A DNA stretch of 64,000 bases from positions 124,001-188,000 of the forward strand of contig NZ_SMSI01000001.1 of the NCBI RefSeq assembly GCF_004354915.1, given 5' to 3'. The translations under genes were made by a program, and so were the position numbers. Each line of letters starts with the position of its first letter. Within the stretch, counting starts at the first letter, position 1. The notes below the pieces were generated by a model. That model was given only the letters and a program-made list of their open reading frames with translations. It did no database searches and had not been told where the DNA came from. This document shows positions 19,725-29,149 of the stretch, piece after piece. Origin of the DNA: Pseudohoeflea suaedae. GTDB lineage: Bacteria; Pseudomonadota; Alphaproteobacteria; Rhizobiales; Rhizobiaceae.

Positions 19725-21777
19725 CAAGCCCCTTCTTCGCCAACATCGGCTCGACGGTCGGCATGCGGCCGCGGAACGCCGTATAGAGTTCCGCCGGGTC
19801 CCGACTGTTGCCGGCCGAGTAGATATTGGACTTCAGCCTGTCTGCCATCTCGGCATTGAAGGGATCGCCGGTTTCCTCGAAGGCGGCGAAGGCATCCGCA
19901 TCGAGCACCTCGGACCACATGTAGGAATAGTAGCCGGCCGAATAGCCCTCTCCTGAAAATACATGCAGGAAATGCGGGCTTCGGTGACGCATCACCATCG
20001 CGTCCGGCATGCCGAGTTCAGCAAGCTTGGCCGCCTCGAAAGCCGCGGGCTCGGCGCCATCGGCCTCTCCTGTGTGCCACGCCATGTCCACCAGTGCCGA
20101 AGCGGTGAATTCCGTGGTCGCAAAGCCGGAATTGAAGGTCCGCGCGGAGAGCACCTTGTCCAGCAAGTCCCTGGGCATCGCCTCGCCGGTCGCATGGTGA
20201 CGCGCATGCGTCGAAAGGATTTCGGGCACCGTCAGCCAGTGCTCGTAGAGCTGCGACGGCAGTTCGACAAAATCGCGCGACACGGACGTGCCTGCAAGCG
20301 AAGGATAGGTCACGTTCGACAACATGCCGTGCAACGCATGGCCGAATTCGTGGAACAGCGTGCGCGCATCGTCGAGAGAGAGAAGCGCGGGGCGCCCCTT
20401 CGCAGGCTTGGAGAAGTTCATCACGTTGAGGATGATCGGCTTCTGGCCCGCCCGTCCGTCAGGCGTTTCAAGCTTGTGCTGGCCCTGCAGCCCGCTCATC
20501 CAGGCTCCGGAGCGCTTCGAGGGCCGGGCGAAATAGTCTGCGATGAATATGGCAATACGTTCGCCGGAGGTGTCCTTCACCTCGAAGACGCGGGCATCCG
20601 GGTGCGGCCCCGACAGATCGGCGCGCTCCTCGAGCGAAATTCCGAACAGCCGGCCGGCCACGTCGAAACAGGCATCCATGACGCGATCGAGCGAAAGGTA
20701 AGGCTTGAGCTCGCTGTCGGAGAAATCGAACTTCCGCGCCTTCAGCTTGTCTGCGTAATAGCGCCAGTCCCAGGCCGCGACCGGGTGATTGGCACCGTCC
20801 TCGGCGACGAGCCGGGAAAGCGCCTCGCGTTCTTCGTCGGCCTTGGCGATCGCCCGTTTCCAGACGCCGCCGAGCAGATCGCTCACGGCTTCCGGCGTCT
20901 TGGCCATCGTGTCGTCGAGCTTGAAGGCCGCATAGGATCCGTAGCCGAGAAGCTTTGCCTTCTCGTCGCGCAGCTTGACCACCTCGGAGATGATCGCCCA
21001 ATTGTCGGTGTCGCCACCATTGTCGCCCCGCGCAATCCAGGCATTGAATGCTTTCTCACGCAGGTCGCGCCGCGAGCTCAAGGACAGGAAAGGTTCTATG
21101 ATCGAGCGGGAAAGGGTGACGGCGAAACGCCCCTCGTGACCGCGATCGGCGGCAATTGCCGCCATAGCGTCGCGCAGATAGTCGGGCAGGCCTTCCAGCT
21201 CCTCGCCCTCGTCGATCAGCATCATCCAGTCGCGCTCGTCCGCCAGCACGTTCTGGCCGAACTGCGCGCCCAGACCCGCAAGCCTTTCGCCGATTTCGGC
21301 CAGCCTGGCCTGCCCCGCGTCATCGAGCCTGGCGCCGGCCTTGACGAAGGACTTCCAGAGCTTTTCGAGCAGCCTGCCCGCTTCGGCGGAAAGGCCGAGC
21401 TCGGCGCGCCGCACGTAAAGTTCATCGATCCGCGCAAACAGCGGCTTGTTCATTGCAATCTTCGAGTAATGCCGTGACATCTTCGGCGCGATCTCGCGCT
21501 CGAGCGCCTGGATGGCGTCGTTGGTGTCGGTACCGGCACGGTTCCAGAAGATCGCCGAAACCCGCGACAGCTCCTCGCCCGCCAGCTCCATCGCCACGAT
21601 GGTGTTGTCGAAGGTCGGCGCATCCTCCCGCGAAGCAATCGCCTCGATCTCGGCCGCGTGAGCGGCGAGCGCGGTGTCGAAGGCGGGCGCGAAATCTCCG
21701 TCGGCAATGGCCTTGAAATCGGGAAGGCCGAGGGGGCCGGTCCAGGTGAAGAGCGCTTCGTTAACGTGCGTGGTCAT
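19720..21777 (-). CDS. M3-family oligopeptidase (OpdA/Dcp type)
   Basis: 685-residue zinc metallopeptidase, the usual length of the M3A group. The zinc site HEFGH is at residues 476-480 in TLFHEFGHALHG, and the family's downstream SRDFVELPSQLYEHW supplies the third ligand Glu. No signal peptide, so it should act on short peptides in the cytoplasm. Oligopeptidase A and dipeptidyl carboxypeptidase are not cleanly separable by eye; the unliganded name is kept. Stop codon is embedded in an inverted repeat. Confidence 0.94.
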   Translation of the reverse strand: MTTHVNEALFTWTGPLGLPDFKAIADGDFAPAFDTALAAHAAEIEAIASREDAPTFDNTIVAMELAGEELSRVSAIFWNRAGTDTNDAIQALEREIAPKMSRHYSKIAMNKPLFARIDELYVRRAELGLSAEAGRLLEKLWKSFVKAGARLDDAGQARLAEIGERLAGLGAQFGQNVLADERDWMMLIDEGEELEGLPDYLRDAMAAIAADRGHEGRFAVTLSRSIIEPFLSLSSRRDLREKAFNAWIARGDNGGDTDNWAIISEVVKLRDEKAKLLGYGSYAAFKLDDTMAKTPEAVSDLLGGVWKRAIAKADEEREALSRLVAEDGANHPVAAWDWRYYADKLKARKFDFSDSELKPYLSLDRVMDACFDVAGRLFGISLEERADLSGPHPDARVFEVKDTSGERIAIFIADYFARPSKRSGAWMSGLQGQHKLETPDGRAGQKPIILNVMNFSKPAKGRPALLSLDDARTLFHEFGHALHGMLSNVTYPSLAGTSVSRDFVELPSQLYEHWLTVPEILSTHARHHATGEAMPRDLLDKVLSARTFNSGFATTEFTASALVDMAWHTGEADGAEPAAFEAAKLAELGMPDAMVMRHRSPHFLHVFSGEGYSAGYYSYMWSEVLDADAFAAFEETGDPFNAEMADRLKSNIYSAGNSRDPAELYTAFRGRMPTVEPMLAKKGLA

Positions 21778-21921
21778 GGGTGAGATTTCCTTTCAGGCCT
21801 TCCCGACTTAGGCATGAGCCGCCGATCCGGCAAGGTGGGCCATGAGCAATTCACGCAAGTCCCTGCCCGGCTGAGGTGGCCAGGCCGGACTCCGGCATGC
21901 CGGTGCACCATGGCGGCCGGC

Positions 21922-22212
21922 CTAAAGCGGCTGGTAGTCGATCTCCTGAAAGTCGGCGACTTCCCGCATCCAGCGATTCTCGACGAAATCGCGGTGCATC
22001 GGGTGATCATTGTAGAAGTCGTAGGCCGCCTGATCGGCAAACTCCATCGAGAACCCAAAGGCATGGTCGCATTTGGAACTGACTTGCCGGAGCTGCTCGA
22101 ATTTCTCCACCGTCGCAATGCCCGCCAGTTGCCGGGCGCTTTCCAGAAAGTCCCGTTCTTCCGCCGAACCGGCTTCATGCTTCAAGGTGAACACGACCGT
22201 ATGTCTGATCAT
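21922..22212 (-). CDS. Dabb-domain (stress-responsive alpha/beta barrel) protein
   Basis: 96 residues from the ATG at 22212 (MIRHTVVFTLKHE). The opening strand, the central FGFSMEFADQAAYDFYNDHP and the terminal DFQEIDYQ fit the dimeric Dabb fold (PF07876). Biochemical roles vary in this family and none is assigned. Monocistronic on the minus strand, with the palindrome TGAACCGGTTCA 89 nt upstream. MGM at 22218 is an alternative start. Confidence 0.87.
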   Translation of the reverse strand: MIRHTVVFTLKHEAGSAEERDFLESARQLAGIATVEKFEQLRQVSSKCDHAFGFSMEFADQAAYDFYNDHPMHRDFVENRWMREVADFQEIDYQPL

Positions 22213-22300
22213 TCCCATTCCCGCCTGTGCAATCGACACCACAATAGAAATTCGCGGCATGGATGCAATCGTCAAACGCCGGGCCGGCAGATTGCTTCGC

Positions 22301-22312
22301 TGAACCGGTTCA
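22301..22312. promoter_or_regulatory. Perfect 12-bp palindrome TGAACCGGTTCA
   Basis: Symmetric site with a central CCGG, of the form bound by many LacI/GalR-family repressors. It lies 89 nt upstream of the Dabb gene and only 5 nt from the argG terminator hairpin. No such regulator is encoded nearby. Confidence 0.35.
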
Positions 22313-22317
22313 GAACA

Positions 22318-22350
22318 GGATATCCGGCGGACGAGCTCCGCCGGATATCC
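22318..22350 (-). terminator. Terminator hairpin of argG
   Basis: Perfect 14-bp stem GGATATCCGGCGGA (22318-22331) / TCCGCCGGATATCC (22337-22350), loop CGAGC, 16 nt after the argG stop. The T tract is poor (TGTTCTG), but the stem is very stable. Confidence 0.75.
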
Positions 22351-22365
22351 GTGTCAGGCGATCAC

Positions 22366-23589
22366 TCAGCCCTTGCGGTTGCGGGCGGCGAGTGTCCGGA
22401 GGCGCAGGGCGTTGAGCTTGATGAAGCCTGCCGCGTCCTTCTGGTCGTAGGCGCCCTGATCGTCCTCAAACGTCACCAGGGAATCCGAATAGAGCGTCTT
22501 CGGCGACGAACGGCCGGCGACCATGACGTTACCCTTGTAAAGCCGCAGCGTGACCGTACCCTCGACGTCGCGCTGGCTGTGGTCGATGGCCGCCTGCAGC
22601 ATCTCGCGCTCGGGCGAGAACCAGAAACCGTTATAGATCAGCTCCGCATAGCGCGGCATCAGTTCGTCCTTGAGGTGCGCGGCACCCCGGTCGAGCGTGA
22701 TCGATTCGATCGCCCGGTGGGCGGCGAGCAGGATGGTGCCGCCCGGGGTCTCGTAGACGCCGCGCGACTTCATGCCGACGAAACGGTTCTCGACGAGGTC
22801 GATACGGCCGATGCCGTTGTCGCGACCGAGATCGTTGAGGCGCGCCAGAAGTGTGGCCGGCGAGAGTTTTTCGCCATTGATCGAAACGGCATCACCCTTC
22901 TCGAACCCGATCTGGATCTCGGTGACTGCGTCGGGCGCGTCCATCGGCGAGATCGTGCGCATGTGGACATATTCGGGCGCCGATTCGGCCGGATCTTCCA
23001 GAACCTTGCCTTCGGACGAGGAGTGCAGGAGGTTGGCGTCGACCGAGAACGGGGCCTCGCCCTTCTTGTCCTTGGTCACCTGGATCTGGTTCTTCTCGGC
23101 GAATTCGAGCAGGTCGGTGCGGCTCTTGAACTGCCAGTCGCGCCACGGCGCGATGATCTTGATGTCCGGGTTCAGCGCATAGGCCGACAATTCGAAACGA
23201 ACCTGGTCGTTGCCCTTGCCGGTCGCGCCGTGCGCAATGGCATCCGCGCCGGTTTCCCTGGCAATCTCGACGAGACGCTTGGAGATCAGCGGACGGGCGA
23301 TCGAGGTGCCGAGCAGATAGGTGCCTTCGTAAACGGCATTGGCGCGGAACATCGGAAAGACGAAGTCGCGGACGAACTCTTCGCGCACGTCCTCGATGTA
23401 GATTTCCTTGATGCCGAGCATCTCGGCCTTCTTGCGCGCCGGTTCCAGCTCTTCGCCCTGCCCCAGATCGGCGGTGAACGTCACCACTTCGGCGTTCAGC
23501 TCGGTCTGCAGCCACTTGAGAATGATGGAGGTGTCGAGACCGCCCGAATAGGCGAGAACGACCTTCTTGACGTCCTTGTGCGATGCCAT
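22366..23589 (-). CDS. argG: Argininosuccinate synthase
   Basis: Penultimate step of arginine synthesis: citrulline + aspartate + ATP to argininosuccinate. 407 residues from the ATG at 23589 ([21 protein letters not shown]); the ATP pyrophosphatase motif AYSGGLDTS is at 14-22, with [14 protein letters not shown] and the C-terminal synthetase domain (SPERE...). The longer frame upstream is not supported. A LysE-type exporter is encoded divergently 160 nt away. Confidence 0.97.
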   Translation of the reverse strand: MASHKDVKKVVLAYSGGLDTSIILKWLQTELNAEVVTFTADLGQGEELEPARKKAEMLGIKEIYIEDVREEFVRDFVFPMFRANAVYEGTYLLGTSIARPLISKRLVEIARETGADAIAHGATGKGNDQVRFELSAYALNPDIKIIAPWRDWQFKSRTDLLEFAEKNQIQVTKDKKGEAPFSVDANLLHSSSEGKVLEDPAESAPEYVHMRTISPMDAPDAVTEIQIGFEKGDAVSINGEKLSPATLLARLNDLGRDNGIGRIDLVENRFVGMKSRGVYETPGGTILLAAHRAIESITLDRGAAHLKDELMPRYAELIYNGFWFSPEREMLQAAIDHSQRDVEGTVTLRLYKGNVMVAGRSSPKTLYSDSLVTFEDDQGAYDQKDAAGFIKLNALRLRTLAARNRKG

Positions 23590-23749
23590 TTCAAAAATCC
23601 TGTCGTGTCGTGCGGCCTCCATTCGGGGGCCAAAATGCCTTGGGCCGCGGGTCGGGCGGCACTTTAGCCATAAGTTTGGCCGACACAAGCTTGCTTTCGG
23701 CGTGAAGGCGTGGAATTGGGCGCTGTCCCCACTCCGCCTGGAGAAACCG

Positions 23750-24394
23750 ATGACCTATGTTCCCGACGCGCCGACCCTTCTCGCCTTTCTCGCCGCATGG
23801 TTCGTCATCGGCATCACGCCCGGTCCGGACATGACGCTGCAGATCGCCCGGGTGATGTCGAGCGGGCGCGCTGCCGGGCTCGCCTGCGGTTTCGGCGCCA
23901 TCACCGGCCTTGCCGTTCACACGCTGCTGGTGGCGCTCGGAATCTCGGCGCTGGTGGTCGCGGCTCCCCTTGCCTTTCTGGCACTCAAGATCTGCGGCGC
24001 CGTCTATCTCTTCTGGTTGGCCATTCAGGCCATCCGCCACGGCTCCACATTCGATCTTCGCCCGGCAAAGCCGGCACGGGAACGCTCCCTCCTGTCTCAT
24101 TTCTCGCAAGGGGTGGCAGTCAATCTGCTCAATCCGAAGATCGTGCTCTTCTTCATGACGTTCCTGCCGCAGTTCGTGCGCGCCGGCGATCCGTATATCA
24201 CCGGAAAGCTCTTGTTCCTGGGCGGACTGTTCACGGTGCTGTCTATCCCGCTGATGATCTCGATCGTTCTCGGCGCTCACCAGCTCACGAACTGGCTCAG
24301 GGCCAGACCTTCGGTCACGCGGGCCATTGACTGGCTGTTCGCCGGAGTCTTCTCGCTCTTCGCGGTGCGGATTCTTCTGGCGCAATCACGCTAG
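23750..24394 (+). CDS. LysE/RhtB-family exporter
   Basis: 214-residue membrane protein with about six hydrophobic segments. Signature [28 protein letters not shown] (about 21-48) and [11 protein letters not shown] mark the LysE/RhtB family. ATG at 23750 chosen at the family-typical distance from the signature. Divergent from argG, but the exported substrate is not known. A second, less similar LysE gene lies at 2601-3239. Confidence 0.9.
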   Translation: MTYVPDAPTLLAFLAAWFVIGITPGPDMTLQIARVMSSGRAAGLACGFGAITGLAVHTLLVALGISALVVAAPLAFLALKICGAVYLFWLAIQAIRHGSTFDLRPAKPARERSLLSHFSQGVAVNLLNPKIVLFFMTFLPQFVRAGDPYITGKLLFLGGLFTVLSIPLMISIVLGAHQLTNWLRARPSVTRAIDWLFAGVFSLFAVRILLAQSR

Positions 24395-24403
24395 CGCATT
24401 CGA

Positions 24404-24931
24404 TCAGGCAAGCGGTGGCGGTTCTTTATCGGAACCGCGCCCGGCGGAGGAATCCTGCTTGACGATCCACTGTTCCGCACGGCGACGCCTCTCGCTCGGC
24501 AGCCATGAGCCGGAGGATCGGCCGGCAAACAACCAGTAGACGCTTCCACCCACCGCACCCGCGACGGCGGAGACTGCAAGCGGCCAGGCGACCGCCTCAC
24601 CCTCGGAACCGGCAATGGCGAAGGCTCCGGTGGCAGCACCGATCAGCATCCCGCCGACCACGAAATAGAGCCAGTCGCGCCGCGCGGTCACTTCCAGGAT
24701 GCCGATCGCGAGAAAGGCGGGCAGAAGGGCGGCCCGGCCAAAGGCGGCCGAGACCCCGATGACGCCGACGATGAGGGTGAATGTGATCTCGATGCCCGGA
24801 ACCCGGCCGAAATCCTCGGGCCTTACAAGACCCGACAGGAAGACATAGGAAATGCCGGCGCCGAGGCAGGCGACGAGATAGCCGAAACCGATCGCGATGA
24901 AACGGATGATGAGGTCGCCGATCGATCCCAT
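24404..24931 (-). CDS. Multi-spanning membrane protein, function unknown
   Basis: 175 residues, not recognised. Four hydrophobic segments (about 5-28, 45-75, 82-105, 112-135) are followed by a charged C-terminal tail (SERRRRAEQW...DKEPPPLA). The ATG at 24931 has a GAGGA stretch about 10 nt upstream and is preferred to an in-frame TTG at 24952. It ends 9 nt from the convergent LysE gene. Confidence 0.65.
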   Translation of the reverse strand: MGSIGDLIIRFIAIGFGYLVACLGAGISYVFLSGLVRPEDFGRVPGIEITFTLIVGVIGVSAAFGRAALLPAFLAIGILEVTARRDWLYFVVGGMLIGAATGAFAIAGSEGEAVAWPLAVSAVAGAVGGSVYWLFAGRSSGSWLPSERRRRAEQWIVKQDSSAGRGSDKEPPPLA

Positions 24932-25030
24932 GATGTGTTCGTCCTCGCCCAACTTGTCATTGCTCGCCGCGGTTCGACCCGCATTCGGCGCCCGCCCTGC
25001 ATAGGCAACTAGAGGCCGGCCGGCTGCAGG

Positions 25031-25266
25031 TCAATCCGGCGGAGGGGTGTCGGCGGCACCTGCCGGCCGTATCGTCTCGGGGTCTGCGGACGGGCCGCCG
25101 CGCCTGAGAGCCTCGCAGGCAGCCGTTCGGCGCGCAAGAAAGAGCTTTTCGGAGTAACTCTGCGACAGGCCGATCGCCAGCGAGAACGCCACCTCCGCCT
25201 CGACCAGCCGCCCGGTCCGCATCAGGAGATCCGCGTGGGCGGCGTGGAAGGGCTGGTAGTTGGCGA
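25031..25266 (-). pseudogene. C-terminal remnant of an ECF sigma factor (SigJ/DUF6596 type)
   Basis: Reading from 25266 the frame gives LANYQPFHAAHADLLMRTG...EAEVAFSLAIGLSQSYSEKLFLARR, matching the extreme C terminus of YciI-associated ECF sigma factors (pattern YHPYHAARAELLRRLGR...A...ALALA..E..FL.RR). A stop codon lies directly upstream and no sigma2/sigma4 region exists nearby, so about 330 residues are missing. An internal ATG at 25222 could start a 63-residue frame, unlikely to be functional. It continues directly from the YciI fragment in another frame. Confidence 0.72.
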
Positions 25267-25365
25267 GTTACAGACCTGGTAGCCGGCCATCATCTTGCCG
25301 AACTCGGGGCTGTCGGGCGGCGTCTGCCGGGCGGGATCGGAATAGATCAGCGCAATGTACTTCAT
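25222..25365 (-). pseudogene. Truncated YciI/DGPF-domain gene
   Basis: From an ATG at 25365 with AGGAGA upstream, residues 1-30 read MKYIALIYSD...PEFGKMMAGYQ, the typical N terminus of YciI-like (DGPF) proteins of about 115 residues. After residue 30 similarity stops; the frame runs through sigma-remnant DNA out of phase and ends at residue 47 (25222). In many genomes such a gene precedes an ECF sigma gene, so an internal deletion has joined the start of one to the end of the other. Confidence 0.72.
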
Positions 25366-25458
25366 GAGGCATCTCCTGTTCGTTACCCCTTCGCACGATT
25401 GTGAAGGTTGACCGGTAACGAACGGAAGACAAGCCGATCGACAGCGCCCGAAAGATTT

Positions 25459-26709
25459 TTATTCGTCGGCGCCGTGGCCCGCGATCATCAGCGATTCCAG
25501 CGCCAGGCGCTCGGATTTGCGCATGCGTTCGGATTCCGACTTCAGCTGGCCGCAGGCCGCGAGGATGTCGCGGCCGCGCGGCGTGCGGATCGGCGAGGCG
25601 TAGCCCGCCTGATTGACGAAATCGGCGAATTTCTCGATCTGCTCCCAGTCCGAACACTCGTAGTCCGAACCCGGCCACGGGTTGAACGGAATGAGATTGA
25701 TCTTTGCCGGAACGCCCTTGAGCAGTTTCACCAGATCGCGCGCATCCTCGAGACTGTCGTTGACGCCCTTGAGCATCACATATTCGAAGGTGATGCGCCG
25801 GGCATTGGACAGCCCAGGATAGGCGCGGCAGGCCTCCATCAGCTTTTCGAGCGGGTACTTCTTGTTGATCGGCACCAGTTCGTTGCGCAGGTCGTCGCGC
25901 ACGGCATGCAGCGAGATCGCCAGCATCACGCCGATTTCATCGCCGGTACGGTAGATCTCGGGCACCACGCCGGATGTCGACAGAGTGATCCGGCGCTTGG
26001 ACAACGACAGCCCGTCGCCGTCGGAAGCAATCAGCAGCGCCTTCTTCACATGCTCGAAATTGTAGAGCGGCTCGCCCATGCCCATCATCACGATGTTGGA
26101 CACCTTGCGGCCTTCCGAGGGGACGATGGCTCCGGCGGGCGTATCCTTGTCCGGGAAGTCGCCGAGCCGGTCGCGCGCGACCAGAAGCTGGGCGAGGATC
26201 TCGCCGGCGGTCAAGTTGCGCACCAGCTTCTGCGTGCCGGTATGGCAGAAGGAACAGGTAAGCGTGCAGCCGACCTGGCTGGAAATGCAAAGCGTGCCGC
26301 GGCCTTCCTCGGGAATGTAGACGGTCTCGACCTCAACCGGGCGTCCGGCGCCGCGGGAGGGAAAGCGCATCAGCCATTTGCAGGTCCCGTCGGTGGAAAC
26401 CTGCTCCTCGATGATGTCCGGCCGGGCGATGGTGAACGCCGTATCCAGCCTCTCGCGCAGATCGCGGGCGACATTGTGCATGTCGGCGAAATCGGAAGCG
26501 CCGCGCACATAGAGCCAGTGCCAGATCTGGCTGACCCGCATGCGGATCTGCTTCTGCGGGATTCCCAGTTCGGCGAGCGCTGCACCGAGTTCCTCGCGGT
26601 CGAGGCCGATCAGCTCGGTCTTCTCGGAGGATTTCGCCGGCGCGGGCGAGGCCGCATTGGTGGCGTCTGTCTTGTGATCGATGTCGATTGAAAGTGCCAT
26701 GGCATCCAT
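25459..26709 (-). CDS. rlmN: 23S rRNA/tRNA adenine-C2 methyltransferase
   Basis: Radical-SAM enzyme methylating A2503 of 23S rRNA and A37 of some tRNAs. 416 residues; the iron-sulfur CX3CX2C motif is C148, C152, C155 ([14 protein letters not shown]), SAM contacts include MGMGEPLYN, and the catalytic methyl-carrying cysteine is in AACGQL (about 386). The N-terminal extension of 30 residues is low complexity; ATG 26700 is an alternative start. Confidence 0.96.
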   Translation of the reverse strand: MDAMALSIDIDHKTDATNAASPAPAKSSEKTELIGLDREELGAALAELGIPQKQIRMRVSQIWHWLYVRGASDFADMHNVARDLRERLDTAFTIARPDIIEEQVSTDGTCKWLMRFPSRGAGRPVEVETVYIPEEGRGTLCISSQVGCTLTCSFCHTGTQKLVRNLTAGEILAQLLVARDRLGDFPDKDTPAGAIVPSEGRKVSNIVMMGMGEPLYNFEHVKKALLIASDGDGLSLSKRRITLSTSGVVPEIYRTGDEIGVMLAISLHAVRDDLRNELVPINKKYPLEKLMEACRAYPGLSNARRITFEYVMLKGVNDSLEDARDLVKLLKGVPAKINLIPFNPWPGSDYECSDWEQIEKFADFVNQAGYASPIRTPRGRDILAACGQLKSESERMRKSERLALESLMIAGHGADE

Positions 26710-26785
26710 GATCCGTTTTCGCCCCTGTATCAGCTTTCGCGCCCCAGGTCATCCCGTGGGCGCGGCAAGGGGAATACGCAAAATA

Positions 26786-26818
26786 CCGGAGAGCCGCTGG
26801 TTCGCAGCGGCTCTCCGG
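26786..26818 (-). terminator. Rho-independent terminator of the ialB-like gene
   Basis: Perfect 14-bp stem CCGGAGAGCCGCTG / CAGCGGCTCTCCGG with a 5-nt loop, followed on the minus strand by TATTTTG. It isolates the IalB gene from rlmN downstream. Confidence 0.85.
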
Positions 26819-26869
26819 CTTCTTCTCTGAACTGCGTTTGCCGGAGACGCCCGAAAGGGCGCTATGCGG

Positions 26870-27373
26870 CTAGTTGCAGGAATTGATCTGGTTGAGCGCG
26901 GCCGTCACACCCTTCAGCGAGTAGCTGTAGGAGGTGGCGGTGCCGCGACGTGACGTGGCCTTCACGGTCATCGTCGAACCACCGCGCATCGCCGCAACAA
27001 GCTGGGGTTCCTGCGCAGCATTTTCCACCCAGGCGGAATTTCCGCGGGTAAAAAGCGTGAACTTGTTGCCATCGACATCGACCTCGACCTTCGAGGCTTC
27101 CTTGAGCGGATAGCCCATCATGGCCTGTGGCTCGTAGCTGATGTTCTGGCCGGGCCGCTGCGAAACGAGGAAGAAGATGTCGCCATGGTCCACATCTGCC
27201 GGGTTCTTCGCAGTCGGCACCGAAAGCACATAGCAAACCTTGGAGTTGCCCGAATTGTAGGAATAGGCACCCCAGGCGTCGAATTGCTTGATGCGGGTCG
27301 GAGATTGCGCGGCGGCGGCGGCCGTCAGGGCGAAGAGGGCCGTAATCGCGGTTGCAATGGTTTTCCCAATCAT
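26870..27373 (-). CDS. Invasion-associated locus B (IalB)-family protein
   Basis: 167 residues with a clear signal peptide (1-22, ending AAAAAQ). The mature protein has the IalB/PF06776 pattern: DAWGAYSYNSGNSKVCYVLSVP, FFLVSQRPGQNISYEP and a C-terminal Cys (NSCN) likely paired with the Cys near residue 47. Named from Bartonella IalB, but widespread in free-living rhizobia, where its role is unclear. Divergent from the ECF sigma gene across 339 bp. Confidence 0.88.
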   Translation of the reverse strand: MIGKTIATAITALFALTAAAAAQSPTRIKQFDAWGAYSYNSGNSKVCYVLSVPTAKNPADVDHGDIFFLVSQRPGQNISYEPQAMMGYPLKEASKVEVDVDGNKFTLFTRGNSAWVENAAQEPQLVAAMRGGSTMTVKATSRRGTATSYSYSLKGVTAALNQINSCN

Positions 27374-27712
27374 AGCTGTCCTACCGGTAGTCGTGAATTT
27401 TGAGGGCCGGACCGCGCCGTGCAGCGCACAGGACGCGTTGCCCCGGATCGATCAATTCATTTTGACTTAATTCAGGTTACCAAATCGTCAATTGCGCACA
27501 AATTCCGTTCCCGATCGGGACGGGCTTGAAAGGCGAATTGAGCATGATGCCCTCGCTAGTCATGACATTCTGTAACAATTGGAATCAGGCAAGAGTTTGT
27601 CCTTGCCGACACACCAATAAAGGGCGGGCACAACTTTTCGCATCCGAAGATTGACGCAGGGTTGAAAACCGGACCTAATGAGACACGGCCCGAACGAGAT
27701 AACAAACACAAC
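27374..27712. other. Divergent intergenic region between ialB-like and ECF sigma genes
   Basis: 339 bp without a gene. It is AT-rich in the first half and contains the perfect 12-bp palindrome TCCCGATCGGGA (27509-27520), a possible operator. A TTGACT hexamer near 27464 points toward the sigma gene but lacks a clear -10. I could not find a convincing ECF11-type promoter. Confidence 0.5.
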
Positions 27713-28285
27713 ATGACCGACAGGGTTGAGAGAGATTTTTCGCATCTGGCGCTGTGCGTCGCGAAGAATCGCGACCAGACCGCCTTTGCCGAAATCTTCG
27801 ACCATTTCGCCCCGCGGCTGAAGGCCTATCTCCTGCGGCTGGGCACCCCACACCTGCAAGCCGAGGAACTGGTCCAGGAAGTGATGATGGTCCTGTGGCA
27901 TCGCACGAACCTCTACGATCCCTGCAAATCCTCGCTGTCCACCTGGCTTTTCCGGATCGCGCGGAACCGGCGCATAGATGCGGTCCGACGGGCGAAATCA
28001 CGCAGTACCGCCGATCTCGACGACCCGATGATCCTGCCCGAGCCCATCGAATCGGCCCAGAACATGCTGGAGGCTCGGGATCGCGACAGGCAGGTTCGCG
28101 CGGCGATGATCGATCTGCCGCGAGAGCAGTACGACCTGTTGCGGATGGCGTTCTTCCTCGGCAAGTCACACAATGAAATTGCCGCCGAGACGGGCCTGCC
28201 GCTCGGTACCGTGAAATCACGCATCCGCCTTGCATTCACGCGCATGCGAAGCAATCTGGGGCAGGCAAGCGTTGAGGATGTCTAG
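27713..28285 (+). CDS. ECF sigma-70 factor (RpoE/ECF11-like)
   Basis: 190 residues from the ATG at 27713 (MTDRVERDFSHLALCVAK). Region 2 (DQTAFAEIFDHFAPRLKAYLLRLG...AEELVQEVMMVLW, STWLFRIARNRRIDAVRR) and region 4 (SHNEIAAETGLPLGTVKSRIRLAFTRMR) are complete. The pattern resembles the Rhodobacter RpoE/ECF11 type, which responds to singlet oxygen and is normally followed by a ChrR zinc anti-sigma gene. No anti-sigma follows here: the next gene is convergent and 28 nt away. Confidence 0.9.
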   Translation: MTDRVERDFSHLALCVAKNRDQTAFAEIFDHFAPRLKAYLLRLGTPHLQAEELVQEVMMVLWHRTNLYDPCKSSLSTWLFRIARNRRIDAVRRAKSRSTADLDDPMILPEPIESAQNMLEARDRDRQVRAAMIDLPREQYDLLRMAFFLGKSHNEIAAETGLPLGTVKSRIRLAFTRMRSNLGQASVEDV

Positions 28286-28313
28286 CGCCGGAAAGTCCGG
28301 AAACCCGGCGTGC

Positions 28314-28718
28314 CTAGCGCGCCTTGAGCGGTGATTGCCCCTCACCCATGCGCCTGATCGCCGCCTTCGCGGCCTCACGATGGGCGTCGGTGATATGCGA
28401 CCGTATGGAAGAGATCGCCACCGTCAGGACGGCAATATCGTCGCCGAAGCCGACCAGCGCGAGCATGTCCGGGACAGCGTCCAGCGGAAAGACGAAATAG
28501 GCCAGCGCCGCGATCAGGATCGCCTTCACGCGGCTCGGCGTTTGCGGATCGAAGGCGCAATAATAGGACGCAACGACGTCCTCGGCGAAGGGGATGCGCT
28601 TGGCGGCCTTGCCGAACGTCGCCCAGAAGCCGTCGAGCACGGATTTCTCATCCGCAGGATCCGGCGCGGGATCCGGCTTGTCGCCGGGCTGCAGAATTTC
28701 TCCGTCGAGTGCGGGCAT
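28314..28718 (-). CDS. YkvA-like DUF1232 membrane protein
   Basis: 134 residues from the ATG at 28718, which has a strong AGGAAGGAG site 8 nt upstream. The conserved DUF1232 core is ILIAALAYFVFPLDAVPDMLALVGFGDDIAVL, a re-entrant or single hydrophobic segment with paired Asp residues. Function is unknown in this family. Convergent with the ECF sigma gene. Confidence 0.85.
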   Translation of the reverse strand: MPALDGEILQPGDKPDPAPDPADEKSVLDGFWATFGKAAKRIPFAEDVVASYYCAFDPQTPSRVKAILIAALAYFVFPLDAVPDMLALVGFGDDIAVLTVAISSIRSHITDAHREAAKAAIRRMGEGQSPLKAR

Positions 28719-28820
28719 GCTGTGTGCTCCTTCCTCAGGCGATGACGTCGCGACCACGCCGATCCGTTGAATATGGGCATCGGCACGCGCCCAATCAACG
28801 GGATGCCGCGCTTGCGCCGT

Positions 28821-29123
28821 TCAACCGGCCTTGCCGGCATAGGCATCCATCTTCCTGGCGAGCCTGAAATCCAGGTCCGTCAATCCGCCGGCGTCATGCG
28901 TCGACAGCGAGACCTCGACCGTCTTGTAGACATTCTTCCAGTCGGGATGATGGTCCATTTTTTCGGCCGCCAGCGCCACCCGGCTCATGAAGCCGAAAGC
29001 CTCGGAAAAATCCTTGAAGGTGAATGTGCGCGATATCGCATTGCCGCTGACATCGAGTTCCCAGTCTGGCGTCTCGGACAGCCGCGCTTTAAGGGTGTCA
29101 CCGTCGAGCTTTTCGGCCGGCAT
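28821..29123 (-). CDS. phhB: 4a-hydroxytetrahydrobiopterin dehydratase
   Basis: 100-residue pterin-4a-carbinolamine dehydratase, which recycles the pterin cofactor. Family motif [29 protein letters not shown] with the catalytic histidines (EKMDHHPDW) and [21 protein letters not shown]. Start ATG 29123 has GAGGA nearby. No phenylalanine hydroxylase is present in the window. Divergent from the phosphatase gene, 26 nt between starts. Confidence 0.94.
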   Translation of the reverse strand: MPAEKLDGDTLKARLSETPDWELDVSGNAISRTFTFKDFSEAFGFMSRVALAAEKMDHHPDWKNVYKTVEVSLSTHDAGGLTDLDFRLARKMDAYAGKAG

Positions 29124-29149
29124 GATATCCTCCTGTTTCTGGTGCTTGC

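Noticed and set aside
27374-27712. ECF11-type autoregulatory promoter upstream of the sigma gene
   Set aside because: The TGATGC around 27548 only loosely resembles TGATCC and no TAAGAA-like partner is found at 18 nt.
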